Below the pieces are notes generated by a model that made no database searches, had not been told where the DNA came from, and was given only the letters and a program-made list of their open reading frames with translations. A stretch of 64,000 nucleotides of DNA from Thauera sp. JM12B12. GTDB lineage: Bacteria; Pseudomonadota; Gammaproteobacteria; Burkholderiales; Rhodocyclaceae. Of the stretch, positions 8,409-17,989 are shown piece by piece; position 1 is the first letter of the stretch, and each line of letters starts with the position of its first letter. The translations under genes were made by a program, and so were the position numbers. The DNA lies in contig NZ_CP154859.1 in NCBI RefSeq assembly GCF_039614725.1, positions 1,116,001-1,180,000 on the forward strand. Direction: 5' to 3'.

Positions 8409-9926
8409 ATGTCAGCATCCAGAAGCTTTTCTTCCATCGTGCTCGCACTTACGCTCACCTTTTTGTGGGTTGTGGGCTGGTACTGGCACACAGCGACCGA
8501 GGTTGCGGGTATCTGGTGGCGATCCGATACATTCGCCCATGGCCTCGTAGTCTTGCCGGCCTTCGCGTGGCTGGTTTGGCGTGCTCGCGACCGGGTGGGA
8601 GAACTTCAGCCACAGCCAGTTGGTTGGATGGCGCTTGCGGTGCTGGTCGCCGGTTTGCTCTGGCTGCTTGGTGGCATGGTCAGCGTGGCTGCAGCACAGC
8701 ACCTCGCGTTGTTTGCGATGTTGGTGTCGGCGTTTGTCGGCGTGCTCGGCTGGCGCCTGAGTCGTGTGCTGCTCTTTCCGATGCTGTTTCTCTTTTTCGG
8801 CGTACCCATCGGCGACTTCATGCTGCCGACGCTCATGCACTACACCGCAGAGTTCACCGTTTGGGCGCTGCGCATGTCGGGCGTGCCGGTGTACCAGGAA
8901 GGACTGCATTTCATCGTGCCGAACGGTCGATGGTCGGTGGTCGAGGCCTGCAGCGGCGTGCGTTATCTCATCGCGTCTCTGTTCGTCGGCGCGCTATACG
9001 CCTACCTCAACTACACGAGTCTCAAACGTCGGCTGCTCTTCATGGTGGTGGCATTTGTCATGCCAATCCTGGCCAACTGGGTTCGTGCCTATTTCATCGT
9101 GATGCTCGGGTACCTCTCGGGCAACAAGATTGCGGTCGGGGTTGACCACATCCTTTATGGTTGGGTCTTCTTCGGAATCGTCATCTTCTTGATGTTCTGG
9201 ATCGGCAGTCGTTGGCACGAGGCGCCCACTTCGAGTGCCGCGCACACGGTTGCAGGGCTGCGTCCGGACTCGGGGCAAGCAAACTGGTTCGCTGCGCTGA
9301 TCATTGCGCTCGCTGTGGCAGTGTTCCCGCCCGCGCTCAAGGTGTTGGACGCCCCGATTCCCGAGTTTCCCGTTACGCTTTCGGCCCCAGCGCCTGCAGT
9401 GGGCTGGTTGGCTCCTGCACCCCAGCGCTTCGATTATCGACCTGTTTATCGTGGGGCACGTGCCGAGGCGGGCGAGACGTACGTCGCTGAGGGGGGCCTT
9501 GATCCGGTGGGGTTCCATGCTGCGTGGTACCTCGGGCAGCGCGAGGGGAGCGAGATGATCGCTTGGGGCAATGGGCCCGCCTCGTCAGCGGTCCACGGAG
9601 TCAGTCTGGTGCGCACTGCGCGTACGCTTGTTTTTGCAGATCGCCCCGTTCGGGAGAACTTGGTGAGCACAGAGCAGGGGAGGGTCCTCACCTGGCACTG
9701 GTACCGCATCAATGGACGGGCAGTTGTCGGGGATGTCGAGGCAAAGCTGCGTCTCGCCTTTGATCGCCTGCTCGGGCTGTCGGACGAGTCCGCGGTTGTC
9801 ATCGTATCCACCCCGGTGAATGCGGACGAAGATTCAGCGCGGGAGCGGCTGAAGGCCTTCCTTGAGCGGCACGGCGAAGCGATCGAGCAGGCGGTGCAGG
9901 CACCGGCTCGGCAGATCCCCCAATGA
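8409..9926 (+). CDS. xrtA: Exosortase A fused to an EpsI domain
   Basis: This inner-membrane cysteine transpeptidase-like enzyme is thought to cleave PEP-CTERM sorting signals and pass the proteins to the cell surface. It has 505 residues and about eight membrane segments in the first 280. The catalytic Cys181 lies in VVEACSGVRYL, the conserved Arg226 in NWVRAYF and His247 in VDHILYGW. The C-terminal 200 residues form the periplasmic EpsI domain usual for XrtA. The stop overlaps the next start as ATGA. One PEP-CTERM substrate is encoded in this window near 46 kb. Confidence 0.96.
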   Translation: MSASRSFSSIVLALTLTFLWVVGWYWHTATEVAGIWWRSDTFAHGLVVLPAFAWLVWRARDRVGELQPQPVGWMALAVLVAGLLWLLGGMVSVAAAQHLALFAMLVSAFVGVLGWRLSRVLLFPMLFLFFGVPIGDFMLPTLMHYTAEFTVWALRMSGVPVYQEGLHFIVPNGRWSVVEACSGVRYLIASLFVGALYAYLNYTSLKRRLLFMVVAFVMPILANWVRAYFIVMLGYLSGNKIAVGVDHILYGWVFFGIVIFLMFWIGSRWHEAPTSSAAHTVAGLRPDSGQANWFAALIIALAVAVFPPALKVLDAPIPEFPVTLSAPAPAVGWLAPAPQRFDYRPVYRGARAEAGETYVAEGGLDPVGFHAAWYLGQREGSEMIAWGNGPASSAVHGVSLVRTARTLVFADRPVRENLVSTEQGRVLTWHWYRINGRAVVGDVEAKLRLAFDRLLGLSDESAVVIVSTPVNADEDSARERLKAFLERHGEAIEQAVQAPARQIPQ

Positions 9927-11098
9927 ATCAGTCGTTTCCCGTTTCCTCGGGCGACCGCCGACCGCTCATCCTGCATGTGCTTTTCAGCTTCGACGTGGGT
10001 GGTCTGGAAAACGGCGTTGTGAACCTGATCAACCACATGTCCGCCGAGCGTTTCCGCCACGTCGTGGTCGCGCTTGCAAACTGCGCGCCCGCCTTCTGCG
10101 AGCGGGTGCGGCGCACCGATGTGCGCTTCATCTCGCTGCACAAGCCGCCCGGCCATGGCATCAAGCTCTACCCGCGCCTGTATCGCCTGTTTCGCGAGCT
10201 GCGCCCGGCCATCGTGCACACGCGCAACCTCGCGGCGCTGGAATTCACCGTGCCGGCGCGCTTCGCCGGCGTGCCCGCGCGCGTCCATGGCGAGCACGGC
10301 TGGGACACCTCCGACCCGGGCGGCACCTTGCGCAAGTACCAACTCCTGCGCCGCGTCTACAGCCCCTTCGTCAGCCGCTACGTCGCCCTCTCGGGCCAGA
10401 TCGAGTCCTACCTCACCGACCGCGTGGGCATCGCCCGTAGCCGCGTCGAGCGCATCTGCAACGGCGTCGACACCCTGCGCTTCCGGCCCGCCGTGGTGCG
10501 CGAGCGGCTGCCTGGCAGCCCATTTACCGACCCCTCGGCTGTCCTCGTCGGCACCGTGGGCCGGCTGCAGACGGTCAAGGACCAGGTCAATCTGGTGCGC
10601 GCGGTCGCGATCGCGCGCGCGCGCGGCGAGGGTGGCCAGGCCTTGCGCCTGGTCATCGCCGGCGACGGCCCGCAGCGCGGCGAGGTCGAGGCCGAGATCC
10701 GCGCCACCGGCATCGGCGACATCACCTGGCTCGCCGGCGAGCGCAGCGACGTGCCCGCGGTCATGCGCGCGCTCGACGTCTTTGCCCTCCCGTCGCGCGC
10801 CGAGGGCATCTCCAACACCATCCTCGAAGCCATGGCCAGCGGCCTGCCGGTGCTCGCCACCGAGGTCGGCGGTAACGCCGAGCTCGTCGCTGCCGGCACC
10901 ACCGGCCAGCTCGTCCCGGCGCAGGACCCGGACGCGATGGCGCAGGCATTACTGCGCTACACTTCGGATGCTGCGTTGCGGCATAACCATGGCGCCGCCG
11001 GCCGCCGGCGGGTCGAGCAGAACTTCAGCATCGACAACATGGTGACGCGTTACACCAGTCTCTACGAACAGTTGCTGCGCCCAACCGGCGCCCGATAA
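9923..11098 (+). CDS. XrtA/PEP-CTERM system glycosyltransferase, GT4 (TIGR03088-like)
   Basis: A 391-residue retaining GT4 glycosyltransferase with a GT-B fold. The N-terminus LHVLFSFDVGGLENGVVNLI is typical of the exosortase-specific subfamily immediately downstream of xrtA. The donor-binding motif SRAEGISNTILEAMASGLPV lies in the C-terminal half. It probably adds one sugar to the lipid-linked repeat unit on the cytoplasmic face. Donor and acceptor cannot be read from sequence. Confidence 0.92.
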   Translation: MNQSFPVSSGDRRPLILHVLFSFDVGGLENGVVNLINHMSAERFRHVVVALANCAPAFCERVRRTDVRFISLHKPPGHGIKLYPRLYRLFRELRPAIVHTRNLAALEFTVPARFAGVPARVHGEHGWDTSDPGGTLRKYQLLRRVYSPFVSRYVALSGQIESYLTDRVGIARSRVERICNGVDTLRFRPAVVRERLPGSPFTDPSAVLVGTVGRLQTVKDQVNLVRAVAIARARGEGGQALRLVIAGDGPQRGEVEAEIRATGIGDITWLAGERSDVPAVMRALDVFALPSRAEGISNTILEAMASGLPVLATEVGGNAELVAAGTTGQLVPAQDPDAMAQALLRYTSDAALRHNHGAAGRRRVEQNFSIDNMVTRYTSLYEQLLRPTGAR

Positions 11099-11113
11099 AG
11101 AGGACCTCCGATC

Positions 11114-13051
11114 ATGTGCGGCATTGCCGGCCTCTTCGACACCCGCGGCAAGCGCGACTTCGACCGCGCCCTCATGCAGCGCATGAACGACGTCCAGCAC
11201 CATCGCGGCCCGGACGAAGGCGGCTATCACTTCGAGCCGGGCGTTGCGCTTGCCCATCGGCGCCTGTCGATCATCGACCTCGCCACCGGCCAGCAGCCGC
11301 TGTTCAACGAGGACGGCTCGGTGGCGGTCGTCTTCAACGGCGAGATCTACAACTTCCAGGAACTCGTCCCCGAGCTCGAGGCCCTGGGCCACGTCTTCCA
11401 CACCCGCAGCGATACCGAGGTCATCGTCCACGCCTGGGAGGCCTGGGGCGAGGACTGCGTGCAGCGCTTCCGCGGCATGTTCGCGTTCGCGCTGCACGAC
11501 CGCAATCGCGACACCTTCTTCATGGCGCGCGACCGCCTCGCGGTCAAGCCGATGTTCTATGCGCTGCTGGCCGACGGCACGCTCGCCTTCGGCTCCGAGC
11601 TCAAGGTGCTGATGCAGCACCCCGATCTGGACCGCCGCATCGACCCGCTCGGCGTCGAGGAGTACTTCGCCCTCGGCTACGTCGCCGAGCCGCGCACCAT
11701 CTTCCTCGGCGCGAAGAAGCTCGGCCCCGGCGAGTCGCTCTGCATCCGCCGCGGCCAGCCCATCCCCGAGCCCAGGCAGTACTGGGACGTGCGCTTCACC
11801 CTCGACAACCACATCAGCCTCGAGGAAGCCACCGCCGAGCTCACCGATCGCCTGCGCGAATCCGTGCGTCTGCGCATGATCGCCGAGGTGCCGCTGGGCG
11901 CCTTCCTGTCGGGCGGGGTGGATTCCAGCGCGGTCGTCGCCACCATGGCGGGGCTCTCGAGCGAGCCGGTCAACACCTGCTCCATCGCCTTCGACGACCC
12001 CAAGTTCAACGAATCCGAGTTCGCCCAGAAGGTCGCCGACCGCTACAAGACCAACCACTTCGTCGAAACGGTCAAATCCGACGACTTCGACCTCATCGAC
12101 ACGCTGGCCGCGCTCTACGACGAGCCCTACGCCGACAGCTCCGCCATCCCCACCTACCGCGTGTGCCAGCTCGCGCGCAAGCGCGTCACCGTGGCCTTGT
12201 CGGGCGACGGCGGCGACGAGAGCTTCGGCGGCTACCGCCGCTACCGCATGCATCTGATGGAAGAGAAAATGCGCGCCGCGCTGCCGATGGGCGTGCGCAA
12301 GCCCGTCTTCGGCCTGCTCGGCCGCGTCTACCCCAAGGCCGACTGGGCGCCGCGCGTGTTCCGCGCCAAGACCACCTTCCAGGCCATGGCGCGCGACGCC
12401 ACCGAGGCCTACTTCCACAGCGTCTCCATCCTGCGCGGCGACATGCGCGAGAAGCTGTTCAGCCCCAACTTCCGCAATGAACTCGGCGGCTACGACGCGC
12501 TCGAGGTCTTCCGCCGCCACGCCGCCGCCGCGAACACCGACGACCCGCTTGCGCTCATCCAGTACCTCGACCTCAAGACCTACCTGGTCGGCGACATCAA
12601 CACCAAGGTCGACCGCGCCAGCATGGCCCACTCGCTCGAGGTGCGCGAACCACTGATGGACCACAAGCTGGTCGAGTGGCTCGCCACGCTGCCCTCCGGC
12701 CTCAAGATCCAGGGCAACGAAGGCAAGTACCTGTTCAAGAAGGCGATGGAGCCCTTCCTGCCCAGCGACGTGCTCTACCGCCCGAAGATGGGCTTCGCCG
12801 TCCCGCTCGCGCGCTGGTTCCGCGGCCCGCTCAAACAGCGCGTGCGTGACGCAGTGCTGGGCGAAACCCTGGCCGCCACCGGTATCTTCAACCGCGACTA
12901 CCTGGAGCATCTGGTCGAGGCCCACCAGTCCGGCGCCCGCGATTACAGCTCGCCGCTGTGGACGCTGTTGATGTTCGAAGCCTTCGTCCGCAACAACGGA
13001 TCAATGGCATCAATGGGGTCAGACTCGATTGATCGGCGTGTCCCTGCATGA
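11114..13051 (+). CDS. XrtA/PEP-CTERM system amidotransferase 1 (asparagine synthase family)
   Basis: A 645-residue protein with an N-terminal class II glutaminase domain (Cys2 in MCGIAGLFD) and a synthetase domain with the PP-loop SGGVDSS (266-272). It probably amidates a carboxyl group, for instance of a uronic acid, using glutamine and ATP; the substrate is not known. The last 18 residues after AFVRN read through a 25-bp dispersed repeat (13009-13033) and do not resemble a natural family ending, so the original C-terminus may have been replaced. A toxin-antitoxin pair follows. Confidence 0.92.
   Translation: MCGIAGLFDTRGKRDFDRALMQRMNDVQHHRGPDEGGYHFEPGVALAHRRLSIIDLATGQQPLFNEDGSVAVVFNGEIYNFQELVPELEALGHVFHTRSDTEVIVHAWEAWGEDCVQRFRGMFAFALHDRNRDTFFMARDRLAVKPMFYALLADGTLAFGSELKVLMQHPDLDRRIDPLGVEEYFALGYVAEPRTIFLGAKKLGPGESLCIRRGQPIPEPRQYWDVRFTLDNHISLEEATAELTDRLRESVRLRMIAEVPLGAFLSGGVDSSAVVATMAGLSSEPVNTCSIAFDDPKFNESEFAQKVADRYKTNHFVETVKSDDFDLIDTLAALYDEPYADSSAIPTYRVCQLARKRVTVALSGDGGDESFGGYRRYRMHLMEEKMRAALPMGVRKPVFGLLGRVYPKADWAPRVFRAKTTFQAMARDATEAYFHSVSILRGDMREKLFSPNFRNELGGYDALEVFRRHAAAANTDDPLALIQYLDLKTYLVGDINTKVDRASMAHSLEVREPLMDHKLVEWLATLPSGLKIQGNEGKYLFKKAMEPFLPSDVLYRPKMGFAVPLARWFRGPLKQRVRDAVLGETLAATGIFNRDYLEHLVEAHQSGARDYSSPLWTLLMFEAFVRNNGSMASMGSDSIDRRVPA
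13009..13033 (+). repeat. 25-bp dispersed repeat with ATCAAT/ATTGAT ends, copy 1
   Basis: The unit begins ATCAAT, ends ATTGAT (6-bp perfect inverted repeats) and has the core GGGGTCAGACTCG. It is the exact reverse complement of the copy at 41417-41441. It lies inside the last codons of amidotransferase 1 and 82 bases before a toxin-antitoxin pair. Read along the gene strand, it has the same orientation as the other gene-terminal copies. Confidence 0.85.
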
Positions 13052-13075
13052 GCGCCAAGTCGGTTGAATGAAGGA

Positions 13076-13091
13076 GCTATACTTGTATAGC
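13076..13091. promoter_or_regulatory. Perfect palindrome upstream of the RelBE-type pair, probable autoregulatory operator
   Basis: GCTATACTTGTATAGC has 7-bp perfect arms around a TT centre and lies 24 bases before the antitoxin ATG. Ribbon-helix-helix antitoxins bind short palindromes of this kind in their own promoter, so an autoregulation role is likely but inferred. Confidence 0.6.
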
Positions 13092-13114
13092 ACTAACGAC
13101 AGAGAGGCTGGAAA

Positions 13115-13339
13115 ATGCTTGCCATCAGATTACCGCCAGACGTCGAGGCGCGCCTTGACGCGCTTGCAAAGGCGACCGGGCGCACCAAAACCTTCTACGC
13201 GCGCGAGGCGATCCTTGAGCATCTCGACGACCTCGAAGATCTTTATCTTGCTGAACAACGGCTCATTGCCAACCGATCAGGAGAGTCTGCGACCTACTCC
13301 TTAGACGACGTGGAGCGCATCCTTGGCCTGGAAGATTGA
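13115..13339 (+). CDS. RelB/ribbon-helix-helix antitoxin
   Basis: A 74-residue antitoxin. The N-terminus [20 protein letters not shown] matches ribbon-helix-helix DNA-binding domains, followed by [19 protein letters not shown], the second-helix signature of RelB/DinJ-like antitoxins. The C-terminal 30 residues would wrap the toxin. It overlaps the toxin gene by 17 bases and has a palindrome just upstream. The pair splits an otherwise continuous exopolysaccharide operon. Confidence 0.85.
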   Translation: MLAIRLPPDVEARLDALAKATGRTKTFYAREAILEHLDDLEDLYLAEQRLIANRSGESATYSLDDVERILGLED

Positions 13340-13595
13340 GTTCGACCGTGCCGCGCTCAAGGACCTTTCGGGGCTCGACAAGCCTGTCGCACGTCGGATC
13401 ACACGATTCCTGCGTGACCGCGTGGCTGCGCTGGAAGATCCAAGGCGTATCGGGGAGGCGCTCACGGGGCCTGCGCTGGGTGAGTTCTGGAAATACCGTG
13501 TCGGGGACTATCGAATCATTTGCACCATTCAGGACAGCATCCTGACCATCCTTGTTGTGCGGGTCGGTAACCGCCGCGAGGTTTATCGGAAGTAG
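13323..13595 (+). CDS. RelE/ParE-family toxin
   Basis: A 90-residue RelE-fold protein. [20 protein letters not shown] at the N-terminus and [17 protein letters not shown], then [13 protein letters not shown], at the C-terminus are standard RelE features, including the conserved Arg and Tyr residues linked to ribosome-dependent mRNA cleavage. The start is a TTG (13323) inside the antitoxin gene, since no ATG or GTG lies in a better place. The reading frame is intact, so the module could be functional. Confidence 0.85.
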   Translation: MAWKIEFDRAALKDLSGLDKPVARRITRFLRDRVAALEDPRRIGEALTGPALGEFWKYRVGDYRIICTIQDSILTILVVRVGNRREVYRK

Positions 13596-13615
13596 CGGAA
13601 AGTAAGTGTCGGCCC

Positions 13616-14833
13616 ATGCGCATCCTCCACATCCTCGATCACTCCCTCCCGCTGCACAGCGGCTACACCTTCCGCACCGCGGCCATCCTGCGTGAGCAGC
13701 GGGCGTTGGGCTGGGAGACGTTTCACCTGACCACGCCGAAGCAAGGTTTCTCGACGGTCGAGGTGGAAGAGGCCGATGGCCTGCGCTTCTACCGCACGCC
13801 GGCGCCCGAGGGCACGGGACTGGTGGCGCAGATGCGTGTCACCGCGCGCCGCATCGACCAGCTCGTCGACCAGCTGCAGCCCGACCTCATTCACGCCCAT
13901 TCCCCGGTGCTCAACGCGCTGCCGGCCGAATGGGTTGGCCGCAAGCGCCGCCTGCCAGTGGTGTATGAAATGCGCGCCTCGTGGGAAGATGCCGCGGTCG
14001 ACCACGGCACCACCACCGAAGGCAGCCTGCGCTACCGCGTTTCGCGTGCGCTCGAGAGCTTCGCGCTGCGCCACGCCGACCAGATCACCACCATCTGCGA
14101 GGGCCTGCGCGGCGACATCCAGGTGCGCGGCATTCCGGCCGACAAGATCACCGTCATCCCCAACGCGGTCGATGCCAATGCCTTCCAGTTCGGCGCCGAG
14201 CCCGACGCCGCGCTGCGCAGCGAGCTCGGCCTCGACGGCTGCACCGTGCTCGGCTTTGCCGGCTCGTTCTACGGCTACGAGGGGCTGGATCTGCTGGTGG
14301 CGGCCACCGCAAAGCTGGCGGCGCGCGACCCGCAGATCCGTCTGCTGCTGGTCGGTGGCGGCGTGCAGGAAGCCAACCTCCGCAGCCAGGCCGCCGAGCT
14401 CGGCATTGCCGACCGCGTCATCTTCACCGGCCGCGTGCCGCACAGCCGCGTGCAGAAGTACTACGAGCTCATCGACGTGCTGGCCTATCCGCGCCTGCCG
14501 ATCCGCCTCACCGAACTGGTCACGCCGCTCAAGCCGCTCGAAGCCATGGCGCAGGGCCGCATGTTCGTCGCCTCGGACGTCGGCGGCCACCGCGAGCTTG
14601 TCCGCCATGGCGAAACCGGCTTTCTGTGCCAGGCCGGCAGCGCTGAAGCGCTGGCCGAAGCCATCGCCGACATCCTCGCCCACCGCGAGCGCTGGCCCGC
14701 CATCCGCCGCCAGGCGCGCGATTTCGTCGAGCGCGAACGCACTTGGGCCAACAGCGTGGCCCGCTACCGCGAGGTGTACCGCCGCGCGCTCGCCACCCGC
14801 GGGCGCGAATCCATCCTCGCCGAGGCGTCCTGA
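13616..14833 (+). CDS. XrtA/PEP-CTERM system glycosyltransferase, exosortase A-associated (TIGR04063-like)
   Basis: A 405-residue GT4 enzyme. The N-terminus ILHILDHSLPLHSGYTFRT is characteristic of an exosortase-specific subfamily. The C-terminal domain contains GFAGSFYGYEGLDLL and the donor site region KPLEAMAQGRMFVASDVGG. It most likely adds a sugar to the repeat unit at the inner face of the membrane. It ends two bases before the next amidotransferase start, so the two are coupled. Confidence 0.92.
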   Translation: MRILHILDHSLPLHSGYTFRTAAILREQRALGWETFHLTTPKQGFSTVEVEEADGLRFYRTPAPEGTGLVAQMRVTARRIDQLVDQLQPDLIHAHSPVLNALPAEWVGRKRRLPVVYEMRASWEDAAVDHGTTTEGSLRYRVSRALESFALRHADQITTICEGLRGDIQVRGIPADKITVIPNAVDANAFQFGAEPDAALRSELGLDGCTVLGFAGSFYGYEGLDLLVAATAKLAARDPQIRLLLVGGGVQEANLRSQAAELGIADRVIFTGRVPHSRVQKYYELIDVLAYPRLPIRLTELVTPLKPLEAMAQGRMFVASDVGGHRELVRHGETGFLCQAGSAEALAEAIADILAHRERWPAIRRQARDFVERERTWANSVARYREVYRRALATRGRESILAEAS

Positions 14834-14835
14834 TC

Positions 14836-16764
14836 ATGTGCGGCATCCACGGCCTTTATCGCCTCGACGGTGCGCGCGTCGAACCTGGCCAGCTCAGCGC
14901 CATGGGCAATGTCACCGCCCACCGCGGGCCGGATGACGAAGGCCAGCACATCACGCCCGACGGCCGTTGCGGCATCGCCATGCGCCGGCTGTCGATCATC
15001 GACCTCGAAGGCGGCCACCAGCCCATCTCCAGCGCCGACGAAAGCCTGTGGGTGGTGTGCAACGGCGAGATCTACAACTTCCGCGAGCTGCGCAGCGACC
15101 TGCAAGCGCGCGGCTACCGCTTCAAGACCGGCTCCGACAGCGAAGTCCTGCTGCACCTGTACGACCTGCACGGCGACGACTTCGTGCACCGGCTCGACGG
15201 CATGTTCAACTTCGCGCTGTGGGACAACCGTCGCAAGCGCCTGCTCATCGGCCGCGACCACCTTGGCGTCAAGCCGCTGTACGTGCATCAGTCGGCCGGC
15301 ATGCTCGGCTTTGCCACCGAGGCCAAGGCGCTGCTGCAACTGCCCGGTGTGCACGCCGAACTCAACCGCGAGGTGCTCGGCGACTATCTGCACCTGGGCT
15401 ACGTGCCCGCGCCGCATTCACTGTTCAAGGGTATCCGCAAGCTGCCGCCGGCCACGCTGCTGGCGGTGGAAGATGGCCAGATCCGCGAATGGCGCTACTG
15501 GCGCCTGCCGTCGCGCATCGACCGCGCGACCTCCGAGGCCGAGTGGATCGAACGCATCGGCGCCGGCATGGAAGCCGCCGTGCTGCGCCAGATGGTGTCC
15601 GACGTGCCGATCGGCGCCTTCCTCTCGGGCGGCGTCGACTCCAGCGCCGTGGTTGCCTACATGGCCCGGCACTCCGACCAGCCCATTCGCACCTACGCCA
15701 TCGGTTTCGAAGGCGGCGAGGCCGAGCGCCTGTACAACGAGCTCCCCTACGCCCGCCAGGTCGCCACCCTGCTCGGCACCGAGCACCACGAGATCGTCGT
15801 CAAGCCCGACGTCGTCGGCCTGCTGCCCACGCTGCTGTGGCACATGGACGAGCCGGTTTCCGACTCGGCCTTCCTCACCACCTATCTGGTGTCGGAGTTC
15901 GCCCGCCAGGACGTCAAGGTCATCCTGTCCGGCGTCGGTGGCGACGAGCTCTTCGGCGGCTACCGCCGCTACCTGGGCGACCACTACGTGCGCAAGCTGC
16001 AGATGCTGCCGCGCTGGTCGCGCCTGCTGATGTCGCGCACCGCCGGCCTGCTGCCGAGCGACCGCCACTCCAAGCTGCTCAACACCCTGCGCCTGGCGCG
16101 CGGCTTCCTGGCCTCGGCCGAGCTGTCGCCCGACGATCGTTACCGCGCCTACCTGCAGGTGCTCGACCGCGACACCGTGTCCGCGCTCACCCGCGGCGCC
16201 ACCGGCAGCAGCGACGCGCTGGCCGCGGCCTTTGCCGGCGCGGGCTCTGATGACGCGCTCAACCGCATGTTCGCGGTCGATGCCGAGACCCAGCTCCCCG
16301 ACGACCTGCTGCTGCTCACCGACAAGATGAGCATGGCCGTGTCGCTCGAATGCCGCGTGCCCTTGCTCGACCGCGAGCTGGTCGAGCTCGCCGCCGCCAT
16401 CCCCGAGTCGCTCAAGGTCAAGAACGGCCGCCTCAAGCACCTGATGAAGAGCGCGCTCGCCGACATCCTTCCGCCCGACATCCTCGACCGCAAGAAGCGC
16501 GGCTTCGGCACGCCGATGGGTGCCTGGCTCAAGCGCGACCTTGCCCCGGTGCTGCACCGCCTGCTGGGGCGCGACGTGGTGCGCGACCGTGGCCTGTTCG
16601 ACCCCGACGTGGTCGCCCGCCTGGTTGCCGACCACGAAGCCGCCCGCATCGACGGCACCGACGCGCTGCTCGCCCTCATGAACCTCGAAATCTGGAGCCG
16701 GCTCTTTCTCGACCACCACTCGCCCGACGACGTCACCGCCGAGTTGAAGAGCCTCATCGCATGA
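14836..16764 (+). CDS. XrtA-locus amidotransferase 2 (asparagine synthase, glutamine-hydrolysing type)
   Basis: A 642-residue protein starting MCGIHGLYRLD with Cys2 as the glutaminase nucleophile and the PP-loop SGGVDSS at 264-270. It is clearly a separate gene from amidotransferase 1 rather than a recent tandem copy, as the sequences differ throughout. A role in amidating a sugar carboxylate is inferred from its place between glycosyltransferases. ATG 14836 follows the previous stop by two bases; the upstream open frame is a shadow of the glycosyltransferase. Confidence 0.9.
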   Translation: MCGIHGLYRLDGARVEPGQLSAMGNVTAHRGPDDEGQHITPDGRCGIAMRRLSIIDLEGGHQPISSADESLWVVCNGEIYNFRELRSDLQARGYRFKTGSDSEVLLHLYDLHGDDFVHRLDGMFNFALWDNRRKRLLIGRDHLGVKPLYVHQSAGMLGFATEAKALLQLPGVHAELNREVLGDYLHLGYVPAPHSLFKGIRKLPPATLLAVEDGQIREWRYWRLPSRIDRATSEAEWIERIGAGMEAAVLRQMVSDVPIGAFLSGGVDSSAVVAYMARHSDQPIRTYAIGFEGGEAERLYNELPYARQVATLLGTEHHEIVVKPDVVGLLPTLLWHMDEPVSDSAFLTTYLVSEFARQDVKVILSGVGGDELFGGYRRYLGDHYVRKLQMLPRWSRLLMSRTAGLLPSDRHSKLLNTLRLARGFLASAELSPDDRYRAYLQVLDRDTVSALTRGATGSSDALAAAFAGAGSDDALNRMFAVDAETQLPDDLLLLTDKMSMAVSLECRVPLLDRELVELAAAIPESLKVKNGRLKHLMKSALADILPPDILDRKKRGFGTPMGAWLKRDLAPVLHRLLGRDVVRDRGLFDPDVVARLVADHEAARIDGTDALLALMNLEIWSRLFLDHHSPDDVTAELKSLIA

Positions 16765-16777
16765 AGACGCTTATCGC

Positions 16778-17989
16778 ATGAAGATCCTCTACGTCTGCCA
16801 CCGCTTCCCGTTCCCGCCCAAGCGCGGCGGCAAGATCCGCCCCTTCAACATGATCCGCCACCTGTCGCAGAACCATGAGGTGACGGTGTGCTCGCTCGCC
16901 CGCAGCGAGGCCGAGGCGGAGGAGGGCCGTGGCATCGCGCCGCACTGCGCGCGCTTCGAGATGGCGGTGGTGTCCAACCCGTTGCAGACGCTGCGCATGG
17001 TCGCGCGCCTGCCCACGCCGGTGCCCTCGTCGATGGGCTATTTCTACTCGCCAGAGCTTGCCGCCAAGGTGGACGCGCTGCTCGCCAAGGAACGCTTCGA
17101 CCTCATCTTCGTGCACTGCTCCTCGGTGGCGCAGTACGTCGAGAACGTGCGCGGCATCCCCAAGATCCTCGACTTCGGCGACATGGATTCGCAGAAGTGG
17201 CTGGAGTACGTCAACTACAAGTCTTTCCCGCTCAACATGGGCTACTGGCTCGAGGGCACCAAGCTCGTGCGCGAGGAAAAGCGCCTCGCCCGCCAGTTCG
17301 ACCTGTGCACGGCCACCACCCGCGCCGAATGGGAAACGCTCGAGTCCTACCGCACCGGCGTGTCGTCCGACTGGTTCCCCAACGGTGTCGATGCCGGCTT
17401 CTTCAAGCCCGACGGCGAAGGCTACGACCCCGATACGATCAGCTTCATCGGGCGCATGGACTACTACCCCAACCAGGAGGCCATGTTCCGCTTCTGCGAT
17501 GATGTGTGGCCGCTGCTGCGCAGCAAGCGCCCCGACATGAAGCTGCTCATCGTCGGCGCCGACCCCATTCCCGCGGTACAGAAGCTGGCCGAACGCCCCG
17601 GCATCACCGTCACCGGTTCGGTGCCCGACGTGCGCCCGTTCATCCTGCGCTCGGCTGCCATGGTCGCCCCGCTCAACATCGCCCGCGGCACCCAGAACAA
17701 GATCCTCGAGGCCATGGCCATTGGCGTGCCGGTGGTGTCCAGCCGCATCGCAGCAGGCGGCGTCGACGCGGTGAGTGGGGAGCATTTCCTCGTTGCCGAC
17801 ACGGCCGAGGAGTACGCTCAGGCCATCAGCAGCATCGTCGACAACCCGGCCGAGCGCGCGCGTCTCGCCCAGTCCGGCCGCGACCGCATGCTGTCGCACC
17901 ACGCCTGGCCGCGGTCCATGGAACGGCTCGACGCCATCATCGACCGCTGCCTTACAGAATTTCGAAGCAAGCACGGAGCAACGCAATGA
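16778..17989 (+). CDS. XrtA/PEP-CTERM system glycosyltransferase (TIGR03087-like)
   Basis: A 403-residue GT4 protein beginning KILYVCHRFPFPPKRGGKIR, the hallmark of a third exosortase-specific glycosyltransferase subfamily. The C-terminal half has NKILEAMAIGVPVVSS, the nucleotide-sugar binding region. The ending overlaps the start of the dehydrogenase as ATGA. With the enzymes at 9923 and 13616 it completes the trio usually seen in exosortase A loci. Confidence 0.93.
   Translation: MKILYVCHRFPFPPKRGGKIRPFNMIRHLSQNHEVTVCSLARSEAEAEEGRGIAPHCARFEMAVVSNPLQTLRMVARLPTPVPSSMGYFYSPELAAKVDALLAKERFDLIFVHCSSVAQYVENVRGIPKILDFGDMDSQKWLEYVNYKSFPLNMGYWLEGTKLVREEKRLARQFDLCTATTRAEWETLESYRTGVSSDWFPNGVDAGFFKPDGEGYDPDTISFIGRMDYYPNQEAMFRFCDDVWPLLRSKRPDMKLLIVGADPIPAVQKLAERPGITVTGSVPDVRPFILRSAAMVAPLNIARGTQNKILEAMAIGVPVVSSRIAAGGVDAVSGEHFLVADTAEEYAQAISSIVDNPAERARLAQSGRDRMLSHHAWPRSMERLDAIIDRCLTEFRSKHGATQ

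Noticed and set aside
14836..16764. True asparagine synthetase for amino acid synthesis
   Set aside because: Embedded and coupled between exosortase glycosyltransferases, so a locus-specific amidation is more likely.
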